In this document: positions 54,291-62,601 of the stretch, piece by piece | Layout of the letters: each line of letters begins with the position of its first letter | How positions within the stretch are numbered: the first letter of the stretch is position 1 | Position numbers and translations under genes: made by a program | Source of the DNA: Phenylobacterium sp. | GTDB taxonomy: Bacteria > Pseudomonadota > Alphaproteobacteria > Caulobacterales > Caulobacteraceae | Length of the DNA stretch: 64,000 nt | Assembly (NCBI RefSeq): GCF_030681155.1 | Contig: NZ_JAUXXE010000056.1 | Coordinates: 61,616 to 125,615, forward strand | Reading direction: 5' to 3' | Notes under the pieces: model-generated | Told to the model about the DNA's origin: nothing | The model's database searches: none | What the model saw: only the letters and a program-made list of their open reading frames with translations

Positions 54291-54319
54291 GAGGCCGGGC
54301 TGCTCAGCCGTCCGGCCTC
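54291..54319 (+). terminator. Hairpin after the GST gene
   Basis: GAGGCCGG (54291-54298) pairs with CCGGCCTC (54312-54319), with an inner GCTG-CT-CAGC stem. It starts 12 bp after the GST stop. No T-run follows. Confidence 0.5.
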
Positions 54320-54356
54320 GGCAAGGAGGCTGGCAGATGATCTCAATCGGAACCGC

Positions 54357-54542
54357 CTACGGAACCCGGCCGAACCGCTGAAGCCGTAGCTCTCGCCCAC
54401 TCTCGAAAAGGCGGATAGCTACCCCTCTGCGAGGGTTCAGTGTGTCGCCATCCACCTGTTCCGCGGCCGTGACGGCCAGCATGAGGTCATCTCGATTCAT
54501 TCCCGCGCGATCAGCGAACTTCAGGCCTTGGCGGGCGTTCAC
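54357..54542 (-). CDS. Possible 61-aa hypothetical protein
   Basis: GTG 54542 or an internal ATG (54500, MNRDDLMLAV). The text has good protein character (DLMLAVTAAEQVDGDTLNPR, RGVAIRLFESGRELRLQRFG), but no strong ribosome site is visible. It is antisense to the leader of the AI-2E-type gene. It is not recognised. Confidence 0.3.
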   Translation of the reverse strand: MNARQGLKFADRAGMNRDDLMLAVTAAEQVDGDTLNPRRGVAIRLFESGRELRLQRFGRVP

Positions 54543-54562
54543 AGCTCAGCTGGAGAACGCCC

Positions 54563-55612
54563 TTGAAACTCGAAAAACTACCGCTGTCCTCGATGGTCGC
54601 CGCGTCGGTCATCCTGGTCGGGACCTATTTCCTCGCCCAAGGGGCGGTGAAACTCGCCAGTCTGTGGATCCTGATCTTTGGATCGGTGGTCGTCGCGGTA
54701 ATCGTTCGTTCGATCGCCGATCCACTCGTGAACCGGTTTGGGTTCAAGGACGGGCTGGCCGTGCTAAGCGCCATCTTGATGATCCTCCTCGCGCTAGGCG
54801 GGATCGCTTACCTTTTTGGGCAGCAGATTTCCGAACAGGTTCATCAACTGGCCCTGAAGCTGCCGGGCGCCTGGACCGAGTTCCAGGCGCGACTGCAAGC
54901 CTCTCCCGCCGCCGGCCAGATCGTGGAGCAGCTGCAAAAGCTGGGATCAGAGGCCGGGCGCGCGCTCGCGCTCGCGCCGCGTATCGCGCTGGGCGCCGTT
55001 TCGGGCTTCGCTATCCTAGTTCTGGTGCTGGTCGCCGGGGTGTTCCTGGCAGCTCAACCCGACCGCGCGCGCGAGGGGGTGCTGGCTATGGCGCCCAAGC
55101 CTTCCCGCGCTCGTTTGCGCGAGGTCATGAACACATGCGGCCGCGCTCTGAAGGGCTGGGTGAAGGCGCAGCTATTCGCCATGGTTTTGGTCGGCTCCCT
55201 GGTCGGCCTGGGTCTTTGGGCGATCGGCGTGCCGGCTCCCCTCGCCCTGGGCCTGTTCACAGGCTTGGCCCAATTCGTCCCGATTGTCGGCCCAATCTCC
55301 GCGGCGGTGCCGGCGCTGCTAGTCGCAGCGAGCGGCGGCACGCAGATGTTGCTGATGACCTTGGCGCTTTTCATCGGCGTTTCCCAGCTTGAGGCCAACC
55401 TCATCACTCCCCTCGTCCAGAAGAACTTCGCCTCGCTTCCAGTGGTGCTGGGAATCTTCGCAGTGGTGGGCTTGGGGACGCTGTTCGGCCCTCTGGGAGT
55501 GCTGTTCGCAACCCCCCTCACCCTGGTGCTCTACACCGCGATCACCATGCTCTACCGCCAGGACGTTCTTCATGACGAAGAGGCGCACGCGCCGGGTGAG
55601 ACCTTGGCGTAG
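54563..55612 (+). CDS. AI-2E/PerM family permease
   Basis: 349-aa membrane protein. TTG 54563 has GGAGA at 6 nt and is chosen over later codons. Hydrophobic helices near residues 11-30, 33-50, 63-85 and several from about 145 onward flank a helical extracytoplasmic segment (QQISEQVHQLALKLPGAWTEF, in parts). C-terminal signatures GLWAIGVPAPLALGLFTGLAQFVPIVGP and SQLEANLITPLVQKNFASLP define the family. Members export small molecules such as AI-2 or act in Na+/H+ exchange; which applies here is unknown. Confidence 0.9.
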   Translation: MKLEKLPLSSMVAASVILVGTYFLAQGAVKLASLWILIFGSVVVAVIVRSIADPLVNRFGFKDGLAVLSAILMILLALGGIAYLFGQQISEQVHQLALKLPGAWTEFQARLQASPAAGQIVEQLQKLGSEAGRALALAPRIALGAVSGFAILVLVLVAGVFLAAQPDRAREGVLAMAPKPSRARLREVMNTCGRALKGWVKAQLFAMVLVGSLVGLGLWAIGVPAPLALGLFTGLAQFVPIVGPISAAVPALLVAASGGTQMLLMTLALFIGVSQLEANLITPLVQKNFASLPVVLGIFAVVGLGTLFGPLGVLFATPLTLVLYTAITMLYRQDVLHDEEAHAPGETLA

Positions 55613-55741
55613 TTCGGCCGTATCTACTCCATAACCCACTCCGCCCAATCAGCTTGGACTTGCAGTGTTCATCGAGGTGGTCGGACCAGGCTGGGAAGAT
55701 GGAAGGAGCGATTCCCCCGGCCAGGGCAGGCTCTCCTGGGA

Positions 55742-56368
55742 CTATTTAGCCCGGACGGCGGCGACGGCGACGCTCGCGATGTCGTGGAGACGCTCTCGAT
55801 ATGCCGAAAGCTCAATCGGCCCATCTGGACCGTGCTTTGCGCCTCTGGTCGCGGCAAGCAGGGTGGCGACCAGGCTCTCGGCCGTTAAGCCCGACGCGTC
55901 GATGTCGATTTCTCCAGTGCGGCACGCGGTCTGGAAGACGCGCACAAGCCGCGCCGCATAGGCCGCGTCGGCCTCCCGAGCCAAATCGGCCCCGATTGTG
56001 GTCCGAGTGACGTCCAGTTCCGTCAGATGCTCGGAGCGCGCATAGCGTTCCTGCACCGTCCCGCATTGGCGGTCGAGCAACTGATAGAGCTTCTCAGCGA
56101 AGGGAAGCTCGGCGTTCTCCGCTTCGTCGCAGAGCCGACTGAGGTCCGCGAGCGTCCGGGCGTGCATGGCTCGAAACACCGCTTCCTTGCCCTCGAAATA
56201 GAAATAGAGGGTGCCCTTCGCAACGCCGGCGGCGCGCGCGATGTCGTCCATCGCGGTTCGACGATAGCCGAAGGCGGCGAACAGCCGCTGAGCGGCGTCG
56301 AGGATCGCGTTGGCTTTGGCGCGGGTGTCGCCGCAATCTGCGGCCACAGGAAATGTCGCTGGCATCAC
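55742..56368 (-). CDS. TetR/AcrR family regulator
   Basis: 208 aa. HTH at 20-65: ILDAAQRLFAAFGYRRTAMD then DIARAAGVAKGTLYFYFEGKEAVF. The C-terminal ligand domain is of TetR_C type with LYQLLDRQCGTVQERYARSEHL. An ATG one codon in is also possible. It is divergent from the medium-chain reductase gene, across a 301-bp gap with a candidate operator, so the reductase is its likely target. Confidence 0.9.
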   Translation of the reverse strand: MMPATFPVAADCGDTRAKANAILDAAQRLFAAFGYRRTAMDDIARAAGVAKGTLYFYFEGKEAVFRAMHARTLADLSRLCDEAENAELPFAEKLYQLLDRQCGTVQERYARSEHLTELDVTRTTIGADLAREADAAYAARLVRVFQTACRTGEIDIDASGLTAESLVATLLAATRGAKHGPDGPIELSAYRERLHDIASVAVAAVRAK

Positions 56369-56669
56369 TAAGTTCTAGGCGGAACTTCGGATTGACAGCA
56401 AGGTCGCGGGCGAACCAAATGACCGTATAGACCGAAACGGTCGAGTCCTTGGGAGGCGTCTTATGCGTTTGCGTAAGCCTGGCGCGGCTGGGCCGGAGGT
56501 ATGCGCGCGGTCTGGGGCCATGACCATGATCCCAATCGACGTCGGAAGAGCCCGGACGACTTCATCCAATAGACTTCAACCCGGCGGGCGAGCGCTATGC
56601 GCCGGCCATGATGGGTTCGCTTAACGGCTGAGGCGACGCCTCACGCACCCCCCAACAAAGAGATCCGAC
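56369..56669. other. Divergent control region tetR / reductase
   Basis: No gene. It contains the GACCG/CGGTC operator candidate at 56421-56442 and a GCGTTTGCGTAAGC stretch at about 56466. The reductase ATG has AAGAGAT upstream. Confidence 0.5.
56421..56442. promoter_or_regulatory. Candidate TetR operator
   Basis: GACCGT (56421-56426), then GACCG-AAA-CGGTC (56430-56442), a short perfect inverted repeat with an extra left half-site, overlapping a TATAGA-like -10 element. It lies 53 bp before the TetR start codon. Confidence 0.4.
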
Positions 56670-57653
56670 ATGACTATCGCTCGCCAAATTCATCTCGTTC
56701 GCCGCCCACAAGGCGTGCCGGTTCCTGAGGACTTCGCGATCGTCGAGAGGCCCTATGCGGAGGCTGGTGACGGCGAGGTGCTGGTCGAGGCCCTGATGAT
56801 GTCGGTCGACCCCTACATGCGGCCAAGGCTGGACGCCGACCAGGCTTTGGACGCGCCTCTGCTGGGAGGCGGGATCGGCCGCGTGGTCCAGTCGCGGAAC
56901 GAGCGGTTCAAGGAAGGCGATCTCGTCCGTCACGGGGCTGGATTCCAGGAACGCTTTGCGTCCAACGGCAAGGGCCTGTCGGTGCTGAACCGCGATCCGT
57001 CCCTGCCCTTGTCGGTCTATATGCACGCGCTAGGGGCTACGGGGATCACCGCCTATGGCGGGCTGCTGGAAACCGGCGCGCTGAAGGACGGCGAGCAGGT
57101 GTTCATCTCCACGGCGGCCGGCGCCGTGGGCTCGGTCGCCGCCCAGATCGCCAAGATCAAGGGCTGCTATGTGGTGGGATCCACGGGCTCCGAGGACAAG
57201 GCGGCTTGGTTGCGCGATGAGCTGAAGCTCGACGCGGTGATCAACTACAAGACCCAACCGCTGGCCGAGGCCCTGGCCAAGGCCACGCCGAAGGGGCTCG
57301 ACGTCTATTTCGAAAATGTCGGCGGCGCGCATCTAGACGCCGCTCTGCCGAGGATGAACGTCCGGGGCCGCATACCCGTCTGCGGGATGATCTCCACCTA
57401 CAACGGCGGCGGCGAAGGCGTGAAGAACCTCTTCAGCCTTATCTATGGCCGGATCCGGATGGAGGGTTTCGTGGCGAGCGATTTTGCCCACCTCAACGCC
57501 GCTTTCCTGGCCGACATGACCGGTTGGCTGAAGGACGGATCCATCAAGTACCAGGAAACGATCCTGGACGGCTTCGAGCGCGCGCCGGAGGGGCTTATCG
57601 GCCTCTTTGCGGGCCAGAACGCCGGTAAGATGCTCATTCACATCGCAGACTGA
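56670..57653 (+). CDS. NADPH-dependent medium-chain reductase (PTGR/LTB4DH-like)
   Basis: 327-aa zinc-free medium-chain dehydrogenase/reductase that typically reduces the double bond of alpha,beta-unsaturated ketones or aldehydes. The segment DPYMRPRLD, the nucleotide site STAAGAVGSVAAQIAKIKGC, and GLDVYFENVGG are the LTB4DH/curcumin-reductase hallmarks. There are no zinc-binding Cys clusters. It begins a rightward run with an SDR, a CoA synthetase and a GST, under possible control of the divergent TetR. Confidence 0.92.
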   Translation: MTIARQIHLVRRPQGVPVPEDFAIVERPYAEAGDGEVLVEALMMSVDPYMRPRLDADQALDAPLLGGGIGRVVQSRNERFKEGDLVRHGAGFQERFASNGKGLSVLNRDPSLPLSVYMHALGATGITAYGGLLETGALKDGEQVFISTAAGAVGSVAAQIAKIKGCYVVGSTGSEDKAAWLRDELKLDAVINYKTQPLAEALAKATPKGLDVYFENVGGAHLDAALPRMNVRGRIPVCGMISTYNGGGEGVKNLFSLIYGRIRMEGFVASDFAHLNAAFLADMTGWLKDGSIKYQETILDGFERAPEGLIGLFAGQNAGKMLIHIAD

Positions 57654-57782
57654 CCCAGCGCCTCCTCCTCGCCTTCGCCCGCCGGAAGCCGAAATGATCC
57701 AGCTAGTCCCGACCGTCATCGACTATCGCTCGCTAGATGAGCTTTCGGCGGGCCAAGGCGCCGCGCCGGCGGTGACCGCGAC

Positions 57783-58529
57783 ATGACTGTCGTCGTCACC
57801 GGCGGCACAAAGGGCATCGGCCTGGCGATCGCCGAACGCCTGGCGCGGCCAGAAGAGCCGCTGCTTCTGGCCTATCGGTCCGACGACGCTGCCGCAGAGG
57901 CGGCCAAGATGCGGTTGGCTCCGACCGGCGCGAAGGTGACGACGATCCGAGCGGACGTCGGCCAGATCGAGGGCGCGGCGGCCGTCATGACCGCGGCGAC
58001 CGACATCGCCGAGGGCCCGATCCATCTGGTGCACAGCGCCGCCATGATCTACCCGACCAGCTTGCTGCAGGCAGATCTGGCGAAGTTCACCCAGGCCATC
58101 CAAATAAACGGCCTGTCGCTGCTCTACCTTGTGCAAAAGGCAGCGCCCCTGCTTCAGCGAGGCAGCAGCATTGTCTTCATCTCGAGCGCAGGCGCCCGGA
58201 CGGCGCAACCCAACTATGGCGCCTTGGGAGCCGGCAAGGCGCTGGCCGAGAGCTTGGTGCGCTACCTAGTGCCGGAACTCGCCCCCATGGGGGTGCGGAT
58301 CAACGCCGTGGCGCCGGGTCTCGTCGATACGACTTCCGTCGCCGGCATGGTGGGTGGCGAGGACGCAGCGCAACGAGCGCTTGAGCGCGCCGCGCGGACC
58401 AACCCCTCGGGGCGCATCAGCCGAGACAGCGACTACGCGGCCCTTGTCGAGTTCCTGCTGAGCCCTGACGCAGAATTCATTCAAGGTCAGGTGATCCACG
58501 CCAACGGGGGCGCCTACGTCTCTGCCTAG
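57783..58529 (+). CDS. SDR family oxidoreductase with Y-x6-K active site
   Basis: 248 aa. The nucleotide site is TGGTKGIGLAIAERL, and Ser lies in VFISSAGARTAQPNYGALGA. The catalytic tyrosine is in NYGALGAGKAL, where Lys follows after six residues (Y-x6-K), as in FabL/FabI enoyl reductases, instead of the classical Y-x3-K. The C-terminus (FIQGQVIHANGGAYVSA) is SDR-like. It may reduce an enoyl thioester or a hydroxyl. It lies between the medium-chain reductase and a CoA synthetase. Confidence 0.88.
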   Translation: MTVVVTGGTKGIGLAIAERLARPEEPLLLAYRSDDAAAEAAKMRLAPTGAKVTTIRADVGQIEGAAAVMTAATDIAEGPIHLVHSAAMIYPTSLLQADLAKFTQAIQINGLSLLYLVQKAAPLLQRGSSIVFISSAGARTAQPNYGALGAGKALAESLVRYLVPELAPMGVRINAVAPGLVDTTSVAGMVGGEDAAQRALERAARTNPSGRISRDSDYAALVEFLLSPDAEFIQGQVIHANGGAYVSA

Positions 58530-58593
58530 GTCAACGCTGCGTGCCCGGCGAGGTCAGGGCGCAACGACCGTTCCAAACTTGAGGGTGTTGATA

Positions 58594-60312
58594 GTGACGA
58601 GACTTGAAGCGTTGGCGCAGCTCACTGGGCCGGGACTTCCCTATGAGTTGGTGGAAATCGAAGCGCTGGGCCGCCGGGTGCAGGCGTTCAAGAACGCGCC
58701 AGTGAATTTGCGCGAGCTGTTCGAGACAGGACGCAGCGACCTGCCGTTCATCGTATATGAGAACGAGCGGCTGACCTTCGAGCAGGCCTGGCAGGCCTCC
58801 CAGACGCTCGCGGCGGCGATGGTGGCCGACTATGGCGTAGATAAGGGAGACCGCGTCGCGATCTCCATGCGCAACTATCCGGAGTGGATCATCGGGTTCA
58901 TGGCCGCGACCTCGATCGGGGCGATCGCGGTGGCGATGAACGCGCTGTGGCAGCCACACGAGATGGAGTACGGCCTGAAGGACAGCGGAGCCAAACTGCT
59001 GCTCGCCGATCAGGAACGGCTGGATCGGCTCGCGGCCTGCGACGCGCCGGCCGAGTTGAACGTGATCGCGGTGCGTGCGACCAAGCCGCTTGCGCCCGGC
59101 GCGCGCAGCTATGACGCGGTGATGGCGGGGGCCGAAGGAGCCGCCCAGCCGAAGCGCGAGGTAAGGCCCGACGACGACGCCATCATGCTCTACACCTCCG
59201 GCTCGACGGGGCATCCCAAGGGCGCGGTCTCGACCCACCGGAACATCATGAGCGCGCTGCTGTCCTGGGAGTTGGACGCGCAGGCCGGCATGCTGGCCGG
59301 ATTTTCGCCGGTGGCGGGCGGCCCGCAGCCGGCGGCGCTACTGTCGATCCCTCTGTTCCACGTCTCGGGGTTGCACGTCAGCCTGTTGCAGAGCTTCCGG
59401 GCGCAGCGGCGCCTGGTCTGTATGTACAAGTGGGATCCAGCCCAGGCCGTGGACATCATAGAGCGCGAGCAGATCACCGGCTTCAACGGCCCGCCGGCCG
59501 TGACCGGCGACCTTGTGGAGATCGCCCGCCGCGATGGGCGCGACCTCAGCTCGCTGGTCGCCGTGGGCGGTGGTGGGGCCAGCCGCGCGCCCGAGCAGGT
59601 CCGCGCCATCGACAAGGCCTTCCCGAACGCCGCGCCCAACACCGGCTGGGGCATGACCGAAACCAACGCCATCGGGACCTCCATCGCCGGCGCCGACTAT
59701 CTGGCCCATCCGGCCAGTTCGGGCCGGGTGTCCGGGGTGCTGGATATCCGCATCGTCGACGAGGCGGGTGTGACGCAGCCGGCCGGGACACGTGGCGAGC
59801 TGCAAATTCGCGGCGCCTCGATCATGCGCGGTTACTGGAACCGGCCCGACGCCAACGACGACACCTTCGTCGACGGCTGGATGCGGACTGGGGACGTGGC
59901 ATATGTGGACGCCGAGGGCTTCGTCTTCATCGTCGACCGGATCAAGGATCTGGTCATTCGCGGCGGAGAAAACATCGGCTGCGGGGCCGTCGAGGCGGCG
60001 CTTCTGGAACATCCCGACATCCTGGAAGCCTGCGTCTATGGCGTGCCGGACGACCGGCTGGGCGAGGAGGTTGGCGCGACGCTCTACACGCGGGCCAAGC
60101 TGGAGGACTCGGCCTTGAGGTCATTTCTCGAGCCCCGCCTCGCGCGGTTTGAGATTCCTCGGTACTTCCACTTCTCCGACGCTCCGTTGCCGCGCATCGC
60201 CTCGGGCAAGATCTTCAAGCGTCAGCTTCGAGATGAAGCTGAACAACGCCAGGCCGCCGCGGTCGCACCGACCACGCGAGCCACTGTCTCCGACATCGTT
60301 GCAGGTTCATAA
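58594..60312 (+). CDS. AMP-dependent acyl-CoA synthetase
   Basis: About 572 aa from GTG 58594, with GAGGGTG 6-7 nt before; the longer TTG 58579 lacks a site. A3 motif LYTSGSTGHPKGAVSTH, A5 GWGMTETNA, A7 WMRTGDVAYVDAEGF, A8 DRIKDLVIRGGENIGCGAVE, and A10 PRIASGKIFKRQL are all intact. The first 60 residues are a non-family extension. The substrate is likely a fatty or aromatic acid. The last base of its stop overlaps the following GST start. Confidence 0.92.
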   Translation: MTRLEALAQLTGPGLPYELVEIEALGRRVQAFKNAPVNLRELFETGRSDLPFIVYENERLTFEQAWQASQTLAAAMVADYGVDKGDRVAISMRNYPEWIIGFMAATSIGAIAVAMNALWQPHEMEYGLKDSGAKLLLADQERLDRLAACDAPAELNVIAVRATKPLAPGARSYDAVMAGAEGAAQPKREVRPDDDAIMLYTSGSTGHPKGAVSTHRNIMSALLSWELDAQAGMLAGFSPVAGGPQPAALLSIPLFHVSGLHVSLLQSFRAQRRLVCMYKWDPAQAVDIIEREQITGFNGPPAVTGDLVEIARRDGRDLSSLVAVGGGGASRAPEQVRAIDKAFPNAAPNTGWGMTETNAIGTSIAGADYLAHPASSGRVSGVLDIRIVDEAGVTQPAGTRGELQIRGASIMRGYWNRPDANDDTFVDGWMRTGDVAYVDAEGFVFIVDRIKDLVIRGGENIGCGAVEAALLEHPDILEACVYGVPDDRLGEEVGATLYTRAKLEDSALRSFLEPRLARFEIPRYFHFSDAPLPRIASGKIFKRQLRDEAEQRQAAAVAPTTRATVSDIVAGS

Positions 60313-60944
60313 TGCTGACAGTCCATCATCTGGGCGTTTCACAGTCGGAACGTATCGTCTGGCTCTGCGAAGAACTCGGGATTGACTACGTGCTTAAGCG
60401 CTACGATCGGGTTCCTCCGGGGCGCGGGCCGGCGCCGCCAGACTACAAGTCGCTGCATCCCCTGGGCACGGCGCCGATCATCACGGACGGCGATGTGGTC
60501 CTGCCCGAGTCCGGCGCGATCATGGAATACATCATCGGCAAGTACGGGGCCGGCCGGCTGGCGGTAGGCCCGGAGGCCTCGAACTTCGCCGACTATCTGT
60601 TCTGGTTCCACTTCGCCAACGCCTCAATGCTGCCCAGCCAGACCGGGGCGCCTCGGGAAGGCGTTGAGGAAAGCCCGCGCGCTCAGTTCATGCGAGCGCG
60701 CTCCGATCGCGCCTGGGCGCTGGTGGAGGCGCGGCTCGGCGCTTCAGCCTATTTCGCGGGGGACGAGTTCTCGGCGGCCGACATCATCATGGGCTTCGCC
60801 CTGACCACCATGCGGGTTTTCGCGCCCCGCGATCTGTCTCCCTATCCAAACATCCTGGCCTATCTCAAGGTCATCGGGGCGCGGCCGGCCTACCAGCGCG
60901 CCATGGAGAAGGGCGACCCGCAGCTGACTCCCCTGTTGAGCTGA
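60312..60944 (+). CDS. Glutathione S-transferase
   Basis: 210 aa, ATG 60312 sharing one base with the synthetase stop (TAATG), so translation is coupled. Thioredoxin-like domain with LGVSQSERIVWLCEELGIDY (Ser6-type nucleophile region), HPLGTAPIITDGDVVLPESGAIMEYI (cis-Pro and glutathione ESGAI), then the helical domain with FSAADIIMGFAL. It is of bacterial GST theta/beta-like type, possibly acting on an electrophilic intermediate of the pathway coded upstream. Confidence 0.9.
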   Translation: MLTVHHLGVSQSERIVWLCEELGIDYVLKRYDRVPPGRGPAPPDYKSLHPLGTAPIITDGDVVLPESGAIMEYIIGKYGAGRLAVGPEASNFADYLFWFHFANASMLPSQTGAPREGVEESPRAQFMRARSDRAWALVEARLGASAYFAGDEFSAADIIMGFALTTMRVFAPRDLSPYPNILAYLKVIGARPAYQRAMEKGDPQLTPLLS

Positions 60945-61085
60945 AGGCTTGCCCTGACGTGCTTGGGCTTAGAGGCGGCTTTGGACCGATTGCGAAGATG
61001 CTGGCGGCGCCGTCAGTGCGCCGTTCATCGGTCTGGAACCGACATTCGTAGGCGGGGTTGAAAAAGGGTCCCTGAGGAGAACCTG

Positions 61086-61262
61086 ATGAGCGATCAGAAC
61101 CAAAACCCAAAGCCGCAAGCTACTCCATCCCCTCTGTTGCGTGATGATGAGCAACTGAAGCCAACTCCGGTCGATCCTAAGAGGGACGACCGCGGGGGAC
61201 TCTCAACCGGCGTCGACACCGGCGCCATCCAACCAGGCAAGACTGGCGACGCGCGCATTTAA
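61086..61262 (+). CDS. Small disordered hydrophilic protein, 58 aa
   Basis: ATG 61086 has an excellent GAGGAGA 6 nt upstream. The product is Pro-, Gln-, Asp- and Gly-rich with no hydrophobic core (MSDQNQNPKPQATPSPLLRD, later RDDRGGLSTGVDTGAIQPGK), so it is intrinsically disordered. It resembles stress-inducible small hydrophilic proteins but matches no family I know. A strong hairpin terminator follows, supporting an independent transcript. Confidence 0.6.
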   Translation: MSDQNQNPKPQATPSPLLRDDEQLKPTPVDPKRDDRGGLSTGVDTGAIQPGKTGDARI

Positions 61263-61273
61263 CTCCGCGCGCA

Positions 61274-61309
61274 TTCGGCTCTGGCGCAGCTACAGCGCCC
61301 AGAGCCGAA
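61274..61309 (+). terminator. Hairpin terminator of the 58-aa gene
   Basis: TTCGGCTCTGG (61274-61284) pairs with CCAGAGCCGAA (61299-61309); CGC/GCG extends the stem past a single bulged C, and the loop is AGCTACA. It lies 11 bp after the stop codon. No T-run is present. The remaining gap to 61538 shows no gene. Confidence 0.6.
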
Positions 61310-61538
61310 GGCGGGTCCAGATCAGTCAGGACGGCTGACCAATCGCATGAGATGGCGGGCTATACAGAAGCGGCCGCCTCGCAATCTTTGGCCAGATTTT
61401 CGCCCCCGCCAAGCTCTGGACCACCCGACTTCAGTGTCAGCCGGCGACCGCATCTACGAGTGATGGCCCACTGACTTGGTCTTGATCTGAGCGATCGCCC
61501 GCCCTGCGTCGAACGAACCTACCTTTGAGGAATGCATC

Positions 61539-61937
61539 ATGAAGTCATACGGCGTCGCCGGGGTCGTGCTGGCCGTGGGTTGCCTGCTGTCAGCGCCTTC
61601 GGCCGTTGCAGCACCGTCAAAATTTGGCCTGGAGTACCGCGTGGAACGCGCAAGCTCGGCCAAGCTCAGCCTGGACACCTGCCTCGGTGTCGCCAAGCGC
61701 GAGTCCGCCAAGCTTGGATACGCACCGGCGGTGGAAAATCGCTATCCGGGCCAACTTGCCGTCTTCGCCTCCGGTCCCGCAGCAGGCGGCGCGTCCCTGA
61801 TGGTCTACTGCATCGCCGTGGACCAAAAGACCGCCTTTGTCGTGCAAGCCATTGACTACAGTCAGCCAAATAGCCCCGCCGCCAAGCGCACCGCCGATCG
61901 GGTGCACGCAGCCCTGCTATCGGCTAGCCAGAGTTAA
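61539..61937 (+). CDS. Secreted hypothetical protein, 132 aa
   Basis: ATG 61539 has TTGAGGAATG upstream. Signal peptide MKSYGVAGVVLAVGCLLSAP with cleavage after AVAA (residue about 24). The mature part (EYRVERASSAKLSLDTCLGV, GASLMVYCIAVDQKTAFVVQ) has two Cys that could form a disulfide. It reminds me of the DUF6180 family, but I am not certain. Role unknown; periplasmic. Confidence 0.72.
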   Translation: MKSYGVAGVVLAVGCLLSAPSAVAAPSKFGLEYRVERASSAKLSLDTCLGVAKRESAKLGYAPAVENRYPGQLAVFASGPAAGGASLMVYCIAVDQKTAFVVQAIDYSQPNSPAAKRTADRVHAALLSASQS

Positions 61938-61963
61938 GGTAGAAATCACTCAAGCAGACGCCT

Positions 61964-62000
61964 CCGCCGCCCAGCATCTCTAGGCGATGCAGGGCGGCGG
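61964..62000 (+). terminator. Hairpin after the secreted protein gene
   Basis: CCGCCGCCC (61964-61972) / GGGCGGCGG (61992-62000) with inner GCATC/GATGC stem. No T-run is present. It lies 26 bp past the stop. Confidence 0.5.
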
Positions 62001-62102
62001 GTTGGCTGCCCCGAAACCCGTTTTCGCCGACCGAGGAATGCGGGGTGTCCGCCGCCAAAATGCACGCTAAGGTGTGTTTTCAGGGCGAGGAGAATTGCGT
62101 TG

Positions 62103-62441
62103 ATGTCCAGAATTTCCAGAACACTTCCCATCGCGGCCATTAGTGTCCTGATGCTTGCAAGCTGCGAGCATTCCGCGTCGAACGCACCTGGCGCATCAAT
62201 CGGGGTGGGCAACCCCTATCCCGTCAGCAACTACGTTTGCGAGGACGGCACACGCCTTGCGGTAAGGCTGATGGGCGATCGCGCCTCGGTGTCTGTCAAC
62301 GACGCGCCCGCAGTCGATCTCCCATCCATGGGCTCCGAAGGAACAACCTTTTCGAACGGTCAGCGGACGCTGACCATCGTACAGGGGCGCCTCTCATGGG
62401 GTGTTGGTCGAGCTGTGCCAACGGCCTGCACTGGCGGATAA
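62103..62441 (+). CDS. Lipoprotein with MliC-like domain
   Basis: 112 aa. ATG 62103 has AGGAGA 9 nt before. Lipoprotein signal with lipobox L-A-S-C near residue 21. The mature domain YVCEDGTRLAVRLMGDRASV, then LPSMGSEGTTFSNGQRTLTI, follows the C-x-G...S-G-T-x-Y/F-N pattern of MliC/PliC inhibitors of c-type lysozyme, with a second Cys near the end (PTACTGG) for the disulfide. It would sit in the outer or inner membrane and may protect the wall from lysozyme. Confidence 0.75.
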   Translation: MSRISRTLPIAAISVLMLASCEHSASNAPGASIGVGNPYPVSNYVCEDGTRLAVRLMGDRASVSVNDAPAVDLPSMGSEGTTFSNGQRTLTIVQGRLSWGVGRAVPTACTGG

Positions 62442-62601
62442 CCTCCGCCCCGCTGGACGTTCGATGGCTGTGTCGCGCAGCAATCTAGGAGATACGCCAG
62501 GTGGGTTCGATGATCGGCCTATCAGCGTCCAGGCCATCGTCTTGACCGCCTTCGGCGCCGAGCATCGACAGAGCCTTGGCCCGGCGCTCCGAGCCATTCC
62601 T

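Noticed and set aside
54442..55392. 316-codon plus-strand ORF overlapping the AI-2E-type gene
   Set aside because: Arg/Gly-rich out-of-frame text; the membrane protein in the other frame has clear helices and family motifs.
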